Positions 44,944-53,706 of a DNA stretch of 64,000 nt are shown here, in pieces. The stretch lies in the NCBI RefSeq assembly GCF_014898175.1, contig NZ_CP062948.1, positions 2,790,001 through 2,854,000 on the forward strand. The letters run 5' to 3'. Both the position numbers and the translations under genes were made by a program. The first letter of the stretch is position 1, and the number at the start of each line of letters is the position of its first letter. The notes under the pieces were generated by a model that had not been told where the DNA came from, did no database searches, and saw only the letters and a program-made list of their open reading frames with translations. The stretch is from Bifidobacterium lemurum. GTDB lineage: Bacteria > Actinomycetota > Actinomycetes > Actinomycetales > Bifidobacteriaceae.

Positions 44944-46131
44944 CTAGCCGCGCAGCTTGCGCAGGCGTTCGTGCATCACGACCATCAACACAAGAATCAC
45001 AAACATATACAGCGGATACAGCGAGATCGACACATACTGCGCGATCAGACCGAACAGCGGCGGAGCGGCGAGCGAACCGACATAGGCGCTGGCCATCTGC
45101 ACGCCGACGATGGCCTGCGATTTGTCCTCACCGAAATACGCGGGCGTGGAGTGGATGACGCACGGGTAGATCGGAGCGCAGCCGAGACCGACCGTCACCA
45201 AGCCTGCGATCACACCGATATGGTTGGGCAGGGGCAACACCATCAGCACGATGCCGAGAGCCACCGTGGCCTGGCCGATACGGATCATCGCCGGATCGGA
45301 GAACCGCATGGTCATGAAACCGCTCAGCGCACGCCCCACGGTGATGCCGACATAGAACAGACTGGCCCAGCTGGCGGCCGTGGTCTTGTCGATGCCGACA
45401 TGCATCACCATATAACTGCTGGCCCACAGTCCGGCAGTGGTCTCGACCGCGCAGTAGCAGAAGAACATGATCATGATCTCTTTGGCACCGCGGATGGCGA
45501 GCACCTCCCCGAGCCCCAAAGGCTTCGTCGAGGCGGATTCCGACGACCCCTTGGCATCGTTCTCATCAGCGGCGGCTCCCGCGTCACGCGTTTTCCACAA
45601 CGGCAGGCTGAACACCAGAATCGCGGTGAGCACCACCTGCAGGATGGAGATGTAACGGTACCCCCACGGCCAACCTTGGCCGTTGAGCAGCGCGAAGCTC
45701 ATGAAGTACGGGCCGATCGAGGCACCGAGCCCCCACATGCAGTGCAGCCAGCTCATATGTCGGCTGCTGTAGTGGATGGCGACGTAGTTGTTCAACGCCG
45801 CGTCGACGCCGCCGGCGCCAAGGCCGTACGGGATGGCGATGAGCAGCAGCACCCAATAGTTCGGAGCGACGGAGAAGCCGAACAGCGCGGCCGCGGTCAT
45901 GCCCACCGATACGGCGGTGACCTTGCCCGCGCCGAATCTGAGCGTCATGCGGTCGCTCATCAACGCGGAGAGGATGGTGCCGGCGGAGATGATCATCGAG
46001 ATGCCGCCCTGCCATGAGACGGGCACGCCGAGATCCTGACGCATGGTGGGCCAGGCCGCCCCCAGCAAGGAGTCCGGCAGCCCCAGACTGATGAACGCCA
46101 CGTAGATTACCGCCAACAACAGGTTGACCAC
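44944..46131 (-). CDS. MFS transporter, FucP-like
   Basis: This protein of about 395 residues has twelve predicted helices. Family-like blocks are FISLGLPDSLLGAAWPTMRQ, IPYGLGAGGVDAALNNYVAI, SWLHCMWGLGASIGPYFMSF and GLGCAPIYPCVIHSTPAYFG. These match the MFS group that includes fucose/hexose permeases and related carriers. GAGGGCGAG is spaced for a GTG at 46131; a TTG at 46164 with no site is the longer option. It lies 143 bp downstream of the AraC gene on the same strand and may be its target. Confidence 0.78.
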   Translation of the reverse strand: MVNLLLAVIYVAFISLGLPDSLLGAAWPTMRQDLGVPVSWQGGISMIISAGTILSALMSDRMTLRFGAGKVTAVSVGMTAAALFGFSVAPNYWVLLLIAIPYGLGAGGVDAALNNYVAIHYSSRHMSWLHCMWGLGASIGPYFMSFALLNGQGWPWGYRYISILQVVLTAILVFSLPLWKTRDAGAAADENDAKGSSESASTKPLGLGEVLAIRGAKEIMIMFFCYCAVETTAGLWASSYMVMHVGIDKTTAASWASLFYVGITVGRALSGFMTMRFSDPAMIRIGQATVALGIVLMVLPLPNHIGVIAGLVTVGLGCAPIYPCVIHSTPAYFGEDKSQAIVGVQMASAYVGSLAAPPLFGLIAQYVSISLYPLYMFVILVLMVVMHERLRKLRG

Positions 46132-46274
46132 GACTCGCCCTCGCTTCTGCACGTATCGCACCAATGGATGATAACGATGTCATTCAAACATGTTTTCCAA
46201 AGCGACATGCAAGGCGAGCGCAAATTCGCAACGACGGATCCCTGCCCTCTCCTCCGCCGAAACGTATCGTGACC

Positions 46275-47123
46275 TTACGTAAAACGGTCATCCGCCTTAC
46301 GTCTGAACGATCCCGGAGTCATGCCCCACGCGGATTTGAACCGGGCTTCGAACGCATCGGCGCTGCCGTATCCGCACGCGCGAGACACGGCGGACACGCT
46401 CATCGCCGTGAAGGCCAGCAGATCGCAGGCCTTGGCGATCCTCAAACGGTCGACGCACTCCTTCACCGTCATCCCCACCTCATGACGAAATTCCCGCGAC
46501 AGATGGCTGCGGTCCACGCCGCAATACGCGGCCACTTCCGCCACGGAACACCGTCCGGCGTAGTTCGCCGCGATATACCGCATGGCCAGATCCACCGCCT
46601 CAGACCTCGACGCCGCCACCTCACGCCTGGCGAGGGCGTCGTTCACCTCCAGTTCGCCGGACAGCGCGACCACGAACTCATGCGCCAGCGCATGCAGCCT
46701 CAGCTCATCCACCACCCCGCCGCCGACATGCCGCAGACCTTTATCCGTCAGATCGAGCAATGGGCGGCAATCCCGCACATGGAACACGTCATGTCCGCTC
46801 CCCAGACCAAGGGCGGACAGGTAATACTCCGCATCGCCGTCGAACCCCCACAGCAGGCACCGTGAATCACCGTCGCCATACGGACGGCACACCACGGCGG
46901 CATCCGGGCGGATGACGAAACCGTCCCCAACCCCCAACCGGTAGCGCACTCCCCCGCAGAATAGTTCGAGCCTGCCCTCCACAACGACCACCACCGAACA
47001 TCGCGAGCCGGCGACTCCGGGAAACCGCAGATCCGGAGCCTCCTGCGCAATGCCGCAACAGGCGAACCGCAGACCAGACGCGTGACGCGAGGGACGCATC
47101 AGGTTGAACGCCGAACGTTCCAC
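46275..47123 (-). CDS. AraC-family transcriptional regulator
   Basis: This protein of about 282 residues has an N-terminal cupin-like sensor region (GRLELFCGGVRYRLGVGDGF) and a C-terminal double helix-turn-helix (CSVAEVAAYCGVDRSHLSRE, then VSAVSRACGYGSADAFEARF and KSAWGMTPGSFRRK). AraC proteins of this layout sense sugars. AAAGGGGG is correctly spaced for a GTG at 47123; an open frame starts earlier at 47171 without a site. Divergent from the ROK gene, whose operators lie in the shared intergenic region. Confidence 0.82.
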   Translation of the reverse strand: MERSAFNLMRPSRHASGLRFACCGIAQEAPDLRFPGVAGSRCSVVVVVEGRLELFCGGVRYRLGVGDGFVIRPDAAVVCRPYGDGDSRCLLWGFDGDAEYYLSALGLGSGHDVFHVRDCRPLLDLTDKGLRHVGGGVVDELRLHALAHEFVVALSGELEVNDALARREVAASRSEAVDLAMRYIAANYAGRCSVAEVAAYCGVDRSHLSREFRHEVGMTVKECVDRLRIAKACDLLAFTAMSVSAVSRACGYGSADAFEARFKSAWGMTPGSFRRKADDRFT

Positions 47124-47175
47124 CAATCCCCCTTTCGACAGGCGCGAATCGGCACTTGATTCTATAAACACGGCC

Positions 47176-47216
47176 CACTTACATTAAAGACTTTACATAA
47201 GTTCTTGACGTAAGTG
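47176..47216. promoter_or_regulatory. Operator-rich region between the AraC and ROK genes
   Basis: Outer inverted arms CACTTAC (47176-47182) and GTAAGTG (47210-47216) enclose the dyad ACTT-TACAT-AAGT (47190-47202). A TTGACG (47205-47210) on the plus strand resembles a -35. The inner dyad with flanks (GACTTTACATAAGTTC) matches the site upstream of the alcohol dehydrogenase gene at 12 of 15 aligned positions. The ROK protein is the likeliest binder. Confidence 0.55.
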
Positions 47217-47324
47217 TATCATGGAACACAGGCACACCAACCCAAAACAGCACGGGACGCGGCACACCGCGCACAAACCACGGAACGGGCCCCACACCGC
47301 CATGGCACCACGAAAGGAACGACA

Positions 47325-48461
47325 GTGGACCATCCGACGACCACCCAAGCCAGCGCGCAACGGCGGGCGCTCATCCTCGACTATCTATACAAGCACCGGC
47401 AGGGCTCCCGGCAGGACATCGCCGACGCGCTGCCCATCAGCCTGCCCACCATCACGCAGAACCTCAACGACTTGGAACGCGAGGGACTCGTCACACGCAA
47501 CGGCTATTTCGAATCCACCGGAGGCCGACGCGCGCGCACCTATGAATTCTGCGCCGACGCGCGCGCAGCGATCGGCGTTTCCGTGCAAAGCGCGGACCTG
47601 ACCATCGCGGCCTTCGACCTGTTCGGCACACGCATCATGAGCACGCGCGCCCCGCTGGATTACCATGACGACGACACGTACTACCGACGGGCGGCGGCGG
47701 CCATCACCGAATTCATCGACGCGCTGGGCCTGACGCGGGACGCCGTGCTCGGCGTCTCGTTCGCCGTTCAGGGACGGGTCTCCCCCGACGGCGAGCAGGT
47801 CACCTTCGGAGGCATCCTCGGCAACACCGGCATGACCGCGGACCGCTTCGCCAGCGTGCTGCCCTACCCCTGCCACCTCATCCACGACGCCGCCGCCGCG
47901 GCGGCCGCCGAGATCTGGCTCGCCCCCGACATGGACGACACGCTGTGCCTGTTCCTGAACGAACACGTCGGAAGCGCCATCATCGCATCGGGCCGGGTCG
48001 ATCTGGGCAACCGGCTACGCAACGGAAACTGCGAACACATGACCTTGGTGCCCAACGGCGAACGCTGCTACTGCGGGCAGAAGGGATGCGTGGACGCCTA
48101 CTGCTCCACCCGCGGGCTGACCGGAGGATACGACGAGACGGTAGACGAGTTCTTCGCGGCCGTGCGCGACGGCGAGCGCGCCCACGTCAAAGCCTTCGAC
48201 CGCTATCTCGACGACGTGGCCCAGACCATACGCAATATGCGCACCCTGCTGGATTACGACGTAATCATCGGCGGCGACATCGCAGGCCGTTTCACAGCAT
48301 CGGACGTGGAGGATCTGCGCCAGCGCGCGTTGACGTTGAGCCCGTTCGGGGACGACGACGTGCGCATCACCGTGCGGGCCAGCGACGACGACCGCAGCGC
48401 GCTCGGCGCGGCGCTGCATTACATCCGTCGGTTCGTCGAGGAGATCACCGGCCTGCGATAG
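47325..48461 (+). CDS. ROK-family transcriptional repressor
   Basis: This 378-residue protein has an N-terminal MarR-like winged helix (ALILDYLYKHRQGSRQDIAD, PISLPTITQNLNDLEREGL, then STGGRRARTYEF) and a ROK sugar-kinase-fold domain. The latter has HDAAAAAAAEIWLAPDMDDT and the zinc motif NGERCYCGQKGCVDAYC (about 245-262). The ATP site is degenerate, as in NagC/Mlc-type repressors. GAAAGGAAC supports a GTG at 47325 rather than the longer frame to 47214. By family habit it represses a sugar gene set until an inducing sugar binds. Confidence 0.85.
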   Translation: MDHPTTTQASAQRRALILDYLYKHRQGSRQDIADALPISLPTITQNLNDLEREGLVTRNGYFESTGGRRARTYEFCADARAAIGVSVQSADLTIAAFDLFGTRIMSTRAPLDYHDDDTYYRRAAAAITEFIDALGLTRDAVLGVSFAVQGRVSPDGEQVTFGGILGNTGMTADRFASVLPYPCHLIHDAAAAAAAEIWLAPDMDDTLCLFLNEHVGSAIIASGRVDLGNRLRNGNCEHMTLVPNGERCYCGQKGCVDAYCSTRGLTGGYDETVDEFFAAVRDGERAHVKAFDRYLDDVAQTIRNMRTLLDYDVIIGGDIAGRFTASDVEDLRQRALTLSPFGDDDVRITVRASDDDRSALGAALHYIRRFVEEITGLR

Positions 48462-48507
48462 GACGGGGCTTGCGCGATTCACGTTCAGCCATCGCCGGCG
48501 TGGCGGG

Positions 48508-48548
48508 AGGCGGCCGTTTCCACACACGGAACGGCCGCCTTCCGCTTT
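48508..48548 (+). terminator. Rho-independent-like terminator after the ROK gene
   Basis: AGGCGGCCGTTTCC (48508-48521) pairs with GGAACGGCCGCCT (48528-48540) with one bulged T and a 6-nt loop, followed by TCCGCTTTT. It is placed 47 bp after the ROK stop. Confidence 0.65.
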
Positions 48549-48680
48549 TCGGCTTTGTTCGCGGCGGCCCGCTCCGACGAACGGCACTTGCATCCGTCGG
48601 TTCATTCAAGATTGTCACATACCGCGGATAATCGCTCATAAACCACGGGTTAGTTCCATAGACATTCGTTTCCATTTGGT

Positions 48681-48716
48681 TTTACACTGAACTTACGTTA
48701 GGTACTTAATAAAAGT
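48681..48716 (+). promoter_or_regulatory. Promoter and operator of the zinc alcohol dehydrogenase gene
   Basis: TTTACA (48681-48686) and TACTTA (48703-48708) form a -35/-10 pair 16 bp apart. The dyad ACTT-AATAA-AAGT (48704-48716) covers the -10 and downstream bases, a repressor position. In reverse it matches the dyad in the AraC/ROK intergenic region. A further AACTTACGTTA (48690) resembles the GACGTAAGTG found there. Confidence 0.55.
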
Positions 48717-48755
48717 CCTACGGCAGTGAAACTCATCACCAACAAAGGAGTTACG

Positions 48756-49817
48756 ATGCAAGGAACGATGCTCGGCGGATATCTGCCCGGAAACAGCACG
48801 GTGGAGCTCAAGGAGATCCCGATCCCCACGCCAGGCTATGGCCAGGTGCTGCTCAAGATGAAGGCCTCCACCATCTGCGGTTCCGATATCCGCGCCATCT
48901 ACCGCGAGCATACCGGCAAGGGCCCGGAAGGATATCAGGGCGTCGTCGCCGGCCACGAGCCGTGCGGCCAGGTCGTCGAGGTCGGTCCCGGCGCCACCCA
49001 CTTCAAGCCCGGCGACCGCACCATCGTCTACCACATCCACGGCTGCGGCTTCTGCCATGACTGCCGCATGGGCTACCAGATCTCCTGCTCCTCCCCCGAG
49101 CGCGCGGCCTACGGATGGCAGCGCGACGGCGGCATGGAGGAGTATGTCGTCGCCGACGAAAGCGACCTCATCGCCCTGCCCGACTCGCTGACCTACACCG
49201 ACGGCGCGCAGGTGGCCTGCGGCTTCGGCACCGCCTACGAGGGCATCGAGAAGATCGGCGTCTCCGGCAACGACGCGGTGCTCGTCACCGGCCTCGGCCC
49301 GGTCGGACTGGCCACGCTGATGCTGTGCAAGGCCCTCGGCGCCAAGAAGCTCATCGGAGTGGAATCCAATCCCTACCGCATCGAACTGGCCAAGAAGCTC
49401 GGCCTGGCCGACGTGGTGCTCGAGCCCGGCGAGAACAATGTGCAGGAGGTGCTCGATCTGACCGGCGGACAGGGCGTCGAACGCGCCATCGACACCTCCG
49501 GCGCAGCCCCGGCCCGCGCCAACGCGGTGCGCGCCACCCGCGCCTGGGGCAAGATCGCCTTCGTCGGCGAAGGCGGCACCGTGAATCTCACGCCGAGCCC
49601 GGACATGCTGCACGGCCAGAAGACCATCTACGGCTCCTGGGTCACCAGCCTCGCCCGCATGGAGACCCTGGTCGAGAACCTCGTCGCCTGGGGCATCCAC
49701 CCCGAGGACCTCGTCACCCACCGCTTCCCCATCCAGGAGGCCGACAAGGCTTACGAGCTCATGGCCTCCGGCGAGTGCGGCAAGGTCGCTGTCTGCTTCG
49801 ACGAGGAACTCAAGTAA
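48756..49817 (+). CDS. Zinc-dependent medium-chain alcohol/polyol dehydrogenase
   Basis: This 353-residue NAD(P)-dependent enzyme has catalytic zinc ligands Cys in STICGSDIR and GHE in VVAGHEPCGQVVEVG. The structural zinc lobe is HGCGFCHDCRMGYQISC and the Rossmann fold is VLVTGLGPVGLATLMLCKAL (about 175-194). It is closest in feel to sorbitol/threonine-type dehydrogenases, but the substrate is not certain. AAAGGAGTTACG fixes the ATG at 48756; the track upstream is promoter. Followed by a terminator-like stem, then the DUF4867 and adhE genes. Confidence 0.87.
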   Translation: MQGTMLGGYLPGNSTVELKEIPIPTPGYGQVLLKMKASTICGSDIRAIYREHTGKGPEGYQGVVAGHEPCGQVVEVGPGATHFKPGDRTIVYHIHGCGFCHDCRMGYQISCSSPERAAYGWQRDGGMEEYVVADESDLIALPDSLTYTDGAQVACGFGTAYEGIEKIGVSGNDAVLVTGLGPVGLATLMLCKALGAKKLIGVESNPYRIELAKKLGLADVVLEPGENNVQEVLDLTGGQGVERAIDTSGAAPARANAVRATRAWGKIAFVGEGGTVNLTPSPDMLHGQKTIYGSWVTSLARMETLVENLVAWGIHPEDLVTHRFPIQEADKAYELMASGECGKVAVCFDEELK

Positions 49818-49849
49818 GCCGCGCCCACCCTTTGAGACCATCACCGCTT

Positions 49850-49888
49850 CCGCCCGACTCTCCTTGGTTTCCCGCATAAGTCGGGCGG
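49850..49888 (+). other. Intercistronic inverted repeat
   Basis: CCGCCCGACT (49850-49859) pairs perfectly with AGTCGGGCGG (49879-49888) across a 19-nt loop, just after the dehydrogenase stop. No T-tract follows. It could protect the 3' end of the mRNA. Confidence 0.45.
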
Positions 49889-49924
49889 GAGCCCCACCAC
49901 ACTTTCCTTGAGCGAACAACCCCG

Positions 49925-49963
49925 GGCGATGGGACGGTCGCCAACGCCGTTCCATCGCCTTTT
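49925..49963 (+). terminator. Terminator-like hairpin between dehydrogenase and DUF4867 genes
   Basis: GGCGATGGGACGG (49925-49937) pairs with CCGTTCCATCGCC (49947-49959), 12 of 13 bases, 9-nt loop, followed by TTTT (49960-49963). Only 51 bp remain before the DUF4867 ATG, with no evident promoter, so it may attenuate read-through rather than end the unit. Confidence 0.6.
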
Positions 49964-50014
49964 CCATGCCTTGGGCCGAAACGCCCACCCCACCATCCGA
50001 ACAACGAGGTTTCC

Positions 50015-50656
50015 ATGATTCTGCATTCCATCCATGACGACGCATTCATCCCCTACGGCATGCCCCTGCCGTCAGGCTACGACTTCGAGCAGATGATCCG
50101 CGTATTGGAAGGCACCGACGCTCCTGAGGACGGCGTCGTCTACGTGCCCAGCGTGCCCGAACTCGAATCCCTGCCCGTGTTCTACGACCTGCGCGACCGC
50201 CTGTTCGGCGGATTGGAGATCCAAGCCGGCTATTGCAACGGCACCAACACCACCCTCAACTGCCTGGAACGCCACCGCGGCATCGAAGCGCTGGTGGCCG
50301 CCGACGACATCATCCTCATGCTCGCCAAAAAAGAGCAGGTGACCGAGGACAACACGCTCGACACCGACGACGTCGAGGCCTTCCTCGTCAAGAAGGGCGA
50401 GGCCGTGCTCTACTACGAGACGACCATGCATTACGCGCCGGCCCGCGCCGACGGCACCTTCCACACGGCGATCGTGCTGGTCAAAGGAACCAACACCGAC
50501 CGCCCGCGTATCCGCGAGAACAACAATGAGGACGAGACCCTGTTCGCCCGCAACAAGTGGCTGCTCGCCCACCCGGATTCCCCCGAGGCGGCCAACGACG
50601 GCGCGTTCGTCGGCCTGACCGGCAAGAACCTCGACATCCTCACCGACCTCGACTGA
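50015..50656 (+). CDS. DUF4867 family protein
   Basis: This 213-residue soluble protein has a cupin-like pattern (LFGGLEIQAGYCNGTNTTLN, CLERHRGIEALVAADDIILM, then AEAVLYYETTMHYAPARADG-like strands). It is full-length for the family, as I know it. The biochemical role is not established; relatives tend to sit next to sugar or polyol catabolic genes, and a sugar isomerase or epimerase role would fit here but is only inference. GAGG precedes the ATG. The adhE gene starts 41 bp downstream. Confidence 0.7.
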   Translation: MILHSIHDDAFIPYGMPLPSGYDFEQMIRVLEGTDAPEDGVVYVPSVPELESLPVFYDLRDRLFGGLEIQAGYCNGTNTTLNCLERHRGIEALVAADDIILMLAKKEQVTEDNTLDTDDVEAFLVKKGEAVLYYETTMHYAPARADGTFHTAIVLVKGTNTDRPRIRENNNEDETLFARNKWLLAHPDSPEAANDGAFVGLTGKNLDILTDLD

Positions 50657-50697
50657 TTTTCGGCACCGCATCAACAAGTCTGAAAGGAAAACCACCC

Positions 50698-53424
50698 ATG
50701 ACCGCACGCCCGTCAGGCGCCGCGCCCGCCCAGGCCGCGACCTCCAACCCTTCCGCCGAAGACGAGGTCAACGTCCTCGTCGCCAAGGCGCAGACCGCGC
50801 TCAAAGCCTTTGAACAGCTCGACCAGAAGCAGGTCGACCATATCGTGGCCAAGGCCTCCGTAGCCGCGCTGAACAAGCATCTTGTGCTGGCGAAGATGGC
50901 CGTCGAGGAGACCGGCCGTGGTCTTGTGGAAGACAAGGCCACCAAGAACCTGTTCGCCTGCGAGCATGTGACCAACCATCTCGCCAAGCAGCGCACCGTC
51001 GGCGTCATCAACGACGACGACGTGGACGGCATCGTCGAGATCGCCGAGCCCGTGGGCGTGGTCGCGGGCGTGACCCCGGTCACCAACCCGACCTCCACCG
51101 CGATCTTCAAGTCGCTGATCGCCTTGAAGACCCGCTGTCCGATCGTGTTCGGCTTCCACCCCGGCGCGCAGCGTTCCTCGGCGGAGGCGGCCCGCATCGT
51201 GCGCGACGCGGCGGTCGAGGCCGGCGCTCCGGCCGACTGCATCCAGTGGATCGAGCATCCCTCCATCGAGGCGACCGGCGCGCTGATGAAGCACCCGGGT
51301 GTGGCGACCATTCTGGCCACCGGCGGCCCGGGCATGGTCAAGGCCGCGTACTCCTCCGGCAAGCCCGCCCTCGGCGTGGGCGCCGGCAACGCCCCGGCCT
51401 ATATCGCGCCGGACGCCGACATCGTACGTACGGCCAACGATCTGGTGCTCTCCAAGCATTTCGACTATGGCATGATCTGCGCCACCGAACAGGCGGTCAT
51501 CGCGCATAAGGACGTCTACGCGCCGCTGGTCAAGGAGCTCAAGCGACGCAAGGCCTACTTCGTGAACGCGGATGAGAAGGCCAAGCTCGAAAGGTTCGTC
51601 TTCGGTGTGGCCGCTTACGAAAGTCCCGATCAGAAGACCAAACTCAACGCCATCGTTCCCGGCAAATCCCCGCAGTGGATCGCCCGCCAGGCCGGCTTCG
51701 AGATTCCCGATGACGCCACGATTCTGGCCGCCGAATGCAAGGAGGTCGGCGAGTTGGAGCCGCTGACCATGGAGAAGCTCTCCCCCATTCAGGCGTTCCT
51801 TAAAGCCGACACCAAAGAACAAGCATTTGAGATGTGCGAGCGGATGCTTGTGCACGGTGCCGGCCACACCGCCGCCATCCACACCGACGACGAGGATCTG
51901 GTGCGCGAGTACGGCACCCGCATGCACGCCTGCCGCATCATCTGGAACCAGCCGAGCTCCCTGGGCGGCATCGGAGACATCTACAACTCCATCGCCCCGT
52001 CGCTCACCTTGGGCTGCGGCTCCTACGGCGGCAACAGCGTGTCCGGCAACGTGCAGGCCGTGAATCTCATCAACGTCAAGCGCATCACCCGGAGGAACAA
52101 CAACATGCAGTGGTTCAAAATCCCGCCGAAGACCTACTTCGAACCGAACGCCATCAAGTATCTGCGCGACACCCCGGGCGTGAACCGTGTGGTGATCGTA
52201 TGTGACAAAGTCATGGAGCAGCTCGGCATCGTCGACAAGGCCATCGAGCAGCTGCGGCTGCGCGCCAACCATGTCGAATACCGCATCATCGACTATGTGG
52301 AGCCGGAACCGAGCGTGGAGACCGTGCAACGCGGCGCCGCCATGATGCGCGACGAATTCCAGCCCGATACAATCATCGCCATCGGCGGCGGCTCGCCGAT
52401 GGACGCCTCGAAGATCATGTGGCTGCTCTACGAGCACCCGGAGATCGAGTTCTCCGACATCCGGGAGAAGTATTTCGACATCCGCAAGCGCGCGTTCAAG
52501 CTGCCCGCGCTCGGTGCCAAAGCCCGTCTGATCTGCGTGCCGACCTCGTCGGGCACCGGCTCCGAAGTGACCCCGTTCGCCGTGATCACCGACCATAAGA
52601 CCGGCTACAAATATCCGATTGCGGACTATGCGCTGACCCCGTCGGTCGCCATCGTCGATCCGGTGCTGGCCCGCACCCAGCCGCGCCGTCTCGCCTCCGA
52701 TTCCGGATTCGACGCCCTGACCCATTCGATCGAGGCGTACGTCTCCGTGTACGCGAACGACTTCACCGACGGACTGGCCCTGCACGCCTCAAAGCTCATC
52801 TGGGACAATCTGCATGTGTCGGTGAACGCCGAGCCGGGCGCGCAGAAAACCCGTGCGCAGGAGAAGATGCACAACGCCGCCACCATGGCCGGCATGGCCT
52901 TCGGTTCCGCGATGCTGGGCATGTGCCACGGTATGGCGCACACGCTGGGCGCGCTGCTGCACATCGCCCACGGCCGCACGAATTCGATCCTGCTGCCGTA
53001 TGTGGTGCGCTACAACGGGCAGATTCCCAAAGAGCCGACCAGCTGGCCGAAGTACGGCAAGTACGTGGCCGCCGAACGCTATCAGGACATCGCCAGAAAC
53101 CTCGGTCTGAAGGCAGCCACTGCGGAACAGGGCGTGGAAAGCCTCGCCTCGGCGCTTGAGGACTACCGCGACAACAAGCTCGGCATGAACAAGAGTTTTA
53201 AGGATTGCGGCGTGGACGAGGATCTGTTCTGGAGCGTGCTCGACCAGGCCGGCATGCGCGCCTACGAGGACCAGTGCACTCCGGCGAACCCGCGCATCCC
53301 GCAAATCGAGGATATGAAGGACATCGCCGTGGCCGCCTACTATGGCGTCTCCCAGGCCGAGGGTCATGCGATCCGCGTCGAACGCGAGGGCGTGGAGGCC
53401 ACCGAAGAGGCGTCCGAGCGCTGA
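50698..53424 (+). CDS. adhE: Bifunctional aldehyde-alcohol dehydrogenase AdhE
   Basis: This 908-residue cytosolic fusion enzyme, which forms filaments in other species, reduces acetyl-CoA to acetaldehyde and then to ethanol, regenerating two NAD+. The N-terminal aldehyde dehydrogenase half (to about 450) has the catalytic Cys in FDYGMICATEQAVIAH (about 261). The C-terminal iron-type alcohol dehydrogenase has AIGGGSPMDASKIMWLLYEH (about 564), TSSGTGSEVTPFAVI, DALTHSIEAYVSVYANDF and the His ligands in MCHGMAHTLGALLHIAHG. GAAAGGAAA supports the ATG at 50698. In bifidobacteria it is the ethanol branch of the fructose-6-phosphate shunt; here it lies in the polyol/sugar locus. Confidence 0.95.
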   Translation: MTARPSGAAPAQAATSNPSAEDEVNVLVAKAQTALKAFEQLDQKQVDHIVAKASVAALNKHLVLAKMAVEETGRGLVEDKATKNLFACEHVTNHLAKQRTVGVINDDDVDGIVEIAEPVGVVAGVTPVTNPTSTAIFKSLIALKTRCPIVFGFHPGAQRSSAEAARIVRDAAVEAGAPADCIQWIEHPSIEATGALMKHPGVATILATGGPGMVKAAYSSGKPALGVGAGNAPAYIAPDADIVRTANDLVLSKHFDYGMICATEQAVIAHKDVYAPLVKELKRRKAYFVNADEKAKLERFVFGVAAYESPDQKTKLNAIVPGKSPQWIARQAGFEIPDDATILAAECKEVGELEPLTMEKLSPIQAFLKADTKEQAFEMCERMLVHGAGHTAAIHTDDEDLVREYGTRMHACRIIWNQPSSLGGIGDIYNSIAPSLTLGCGSYGGNSVSGNVQAVNLINVKRITRRNNNMQWFKIPPKTYFEPNAIKYLRDTPGVNRVVIVCDKVMEQLGIVDKAIEQLRLRANHVEYRIIDYVEPEPSVETVQRGAAMMRDEFQPDTIIAIGGGSPMDASKIMWLLYEHPEIEFSDIREKYFDIRKRAFKLPALGAKARLICVPTSSGTGSEVTPFAVITDHKTGYKYPIADYALTPSVAIVDPVLARTQPRRLASDSGFDALTHSIEAYVSVYANDFTDGLALHASKLIWDNLHVSVNAEPGAQKTRAQEKMHNAATMAGMAFGSAMLGMCHGMAHTLGALLHIAHGRTNSILLPYVVRYNGQIPKEPTSWPKYGKYVAAERYQDIARNLGLKAATAEQGVESLASALEDYRDNKLGMNKSFKDCGVDEDLFWSVLDQAGMRAYEDQCTPANPRIPQIEDMKDIAVAAYYGVSQAEGHAIRVEREGVEATEEASER

Positions 53425-53478
53425 CGAATCCGCTCCCGCGCACATCATCATCCTGAGCGGGAACGATTTCTTCTCTTC

Positions 53479-53672
53479 GTCATGCTGAGCGAAGGCGCAG
53501 CCGAGGCGCAAGAATCTCTCAGACCGCTGAGATGCTTGCGCCTCCGTTGCACTTCGCTCAGCATGACGAACGGCCATTATCAACGTCATCCTGAGCGAAG
53601 GCCGTCAGGCCGGAGTCGAAGGATCCCAACAACTGAGATGCTTACGCCTCTGCTCGGCATGACGGCGGCATC
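53479..53672. repeat. REP-like repeats between adhE and an MFS gene
   Basis: GTCATGCTGAGCGAAG (53479-53494) is inverted at 53552-53567, enclosing GAGGCGCAAGAATCTC-type inner repeats. A second unit begins GTCATCCTGAGCGAAGGCC (53585) and ends GGCATGACGG (53672). It fills nearly all of the 53425-53706 gap, so the MFS promoter must lie within or just after it, or the gene is read from adhE. Confidence 0.8.
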
Positions 53673-53706
53673 CTCTCTCTCCCACCAATTCAGAAAGGCC
53701 GATTCA

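Noticed and set aside
53482..53706. 75-codon N-terminal extension of the MFS protein with an ATG at 53482
   Set aside because: It would translate REP-like repeat DNA, has no ribosome site, and the ATG at 53707 has AGAAAGG and starts a normal first helix.
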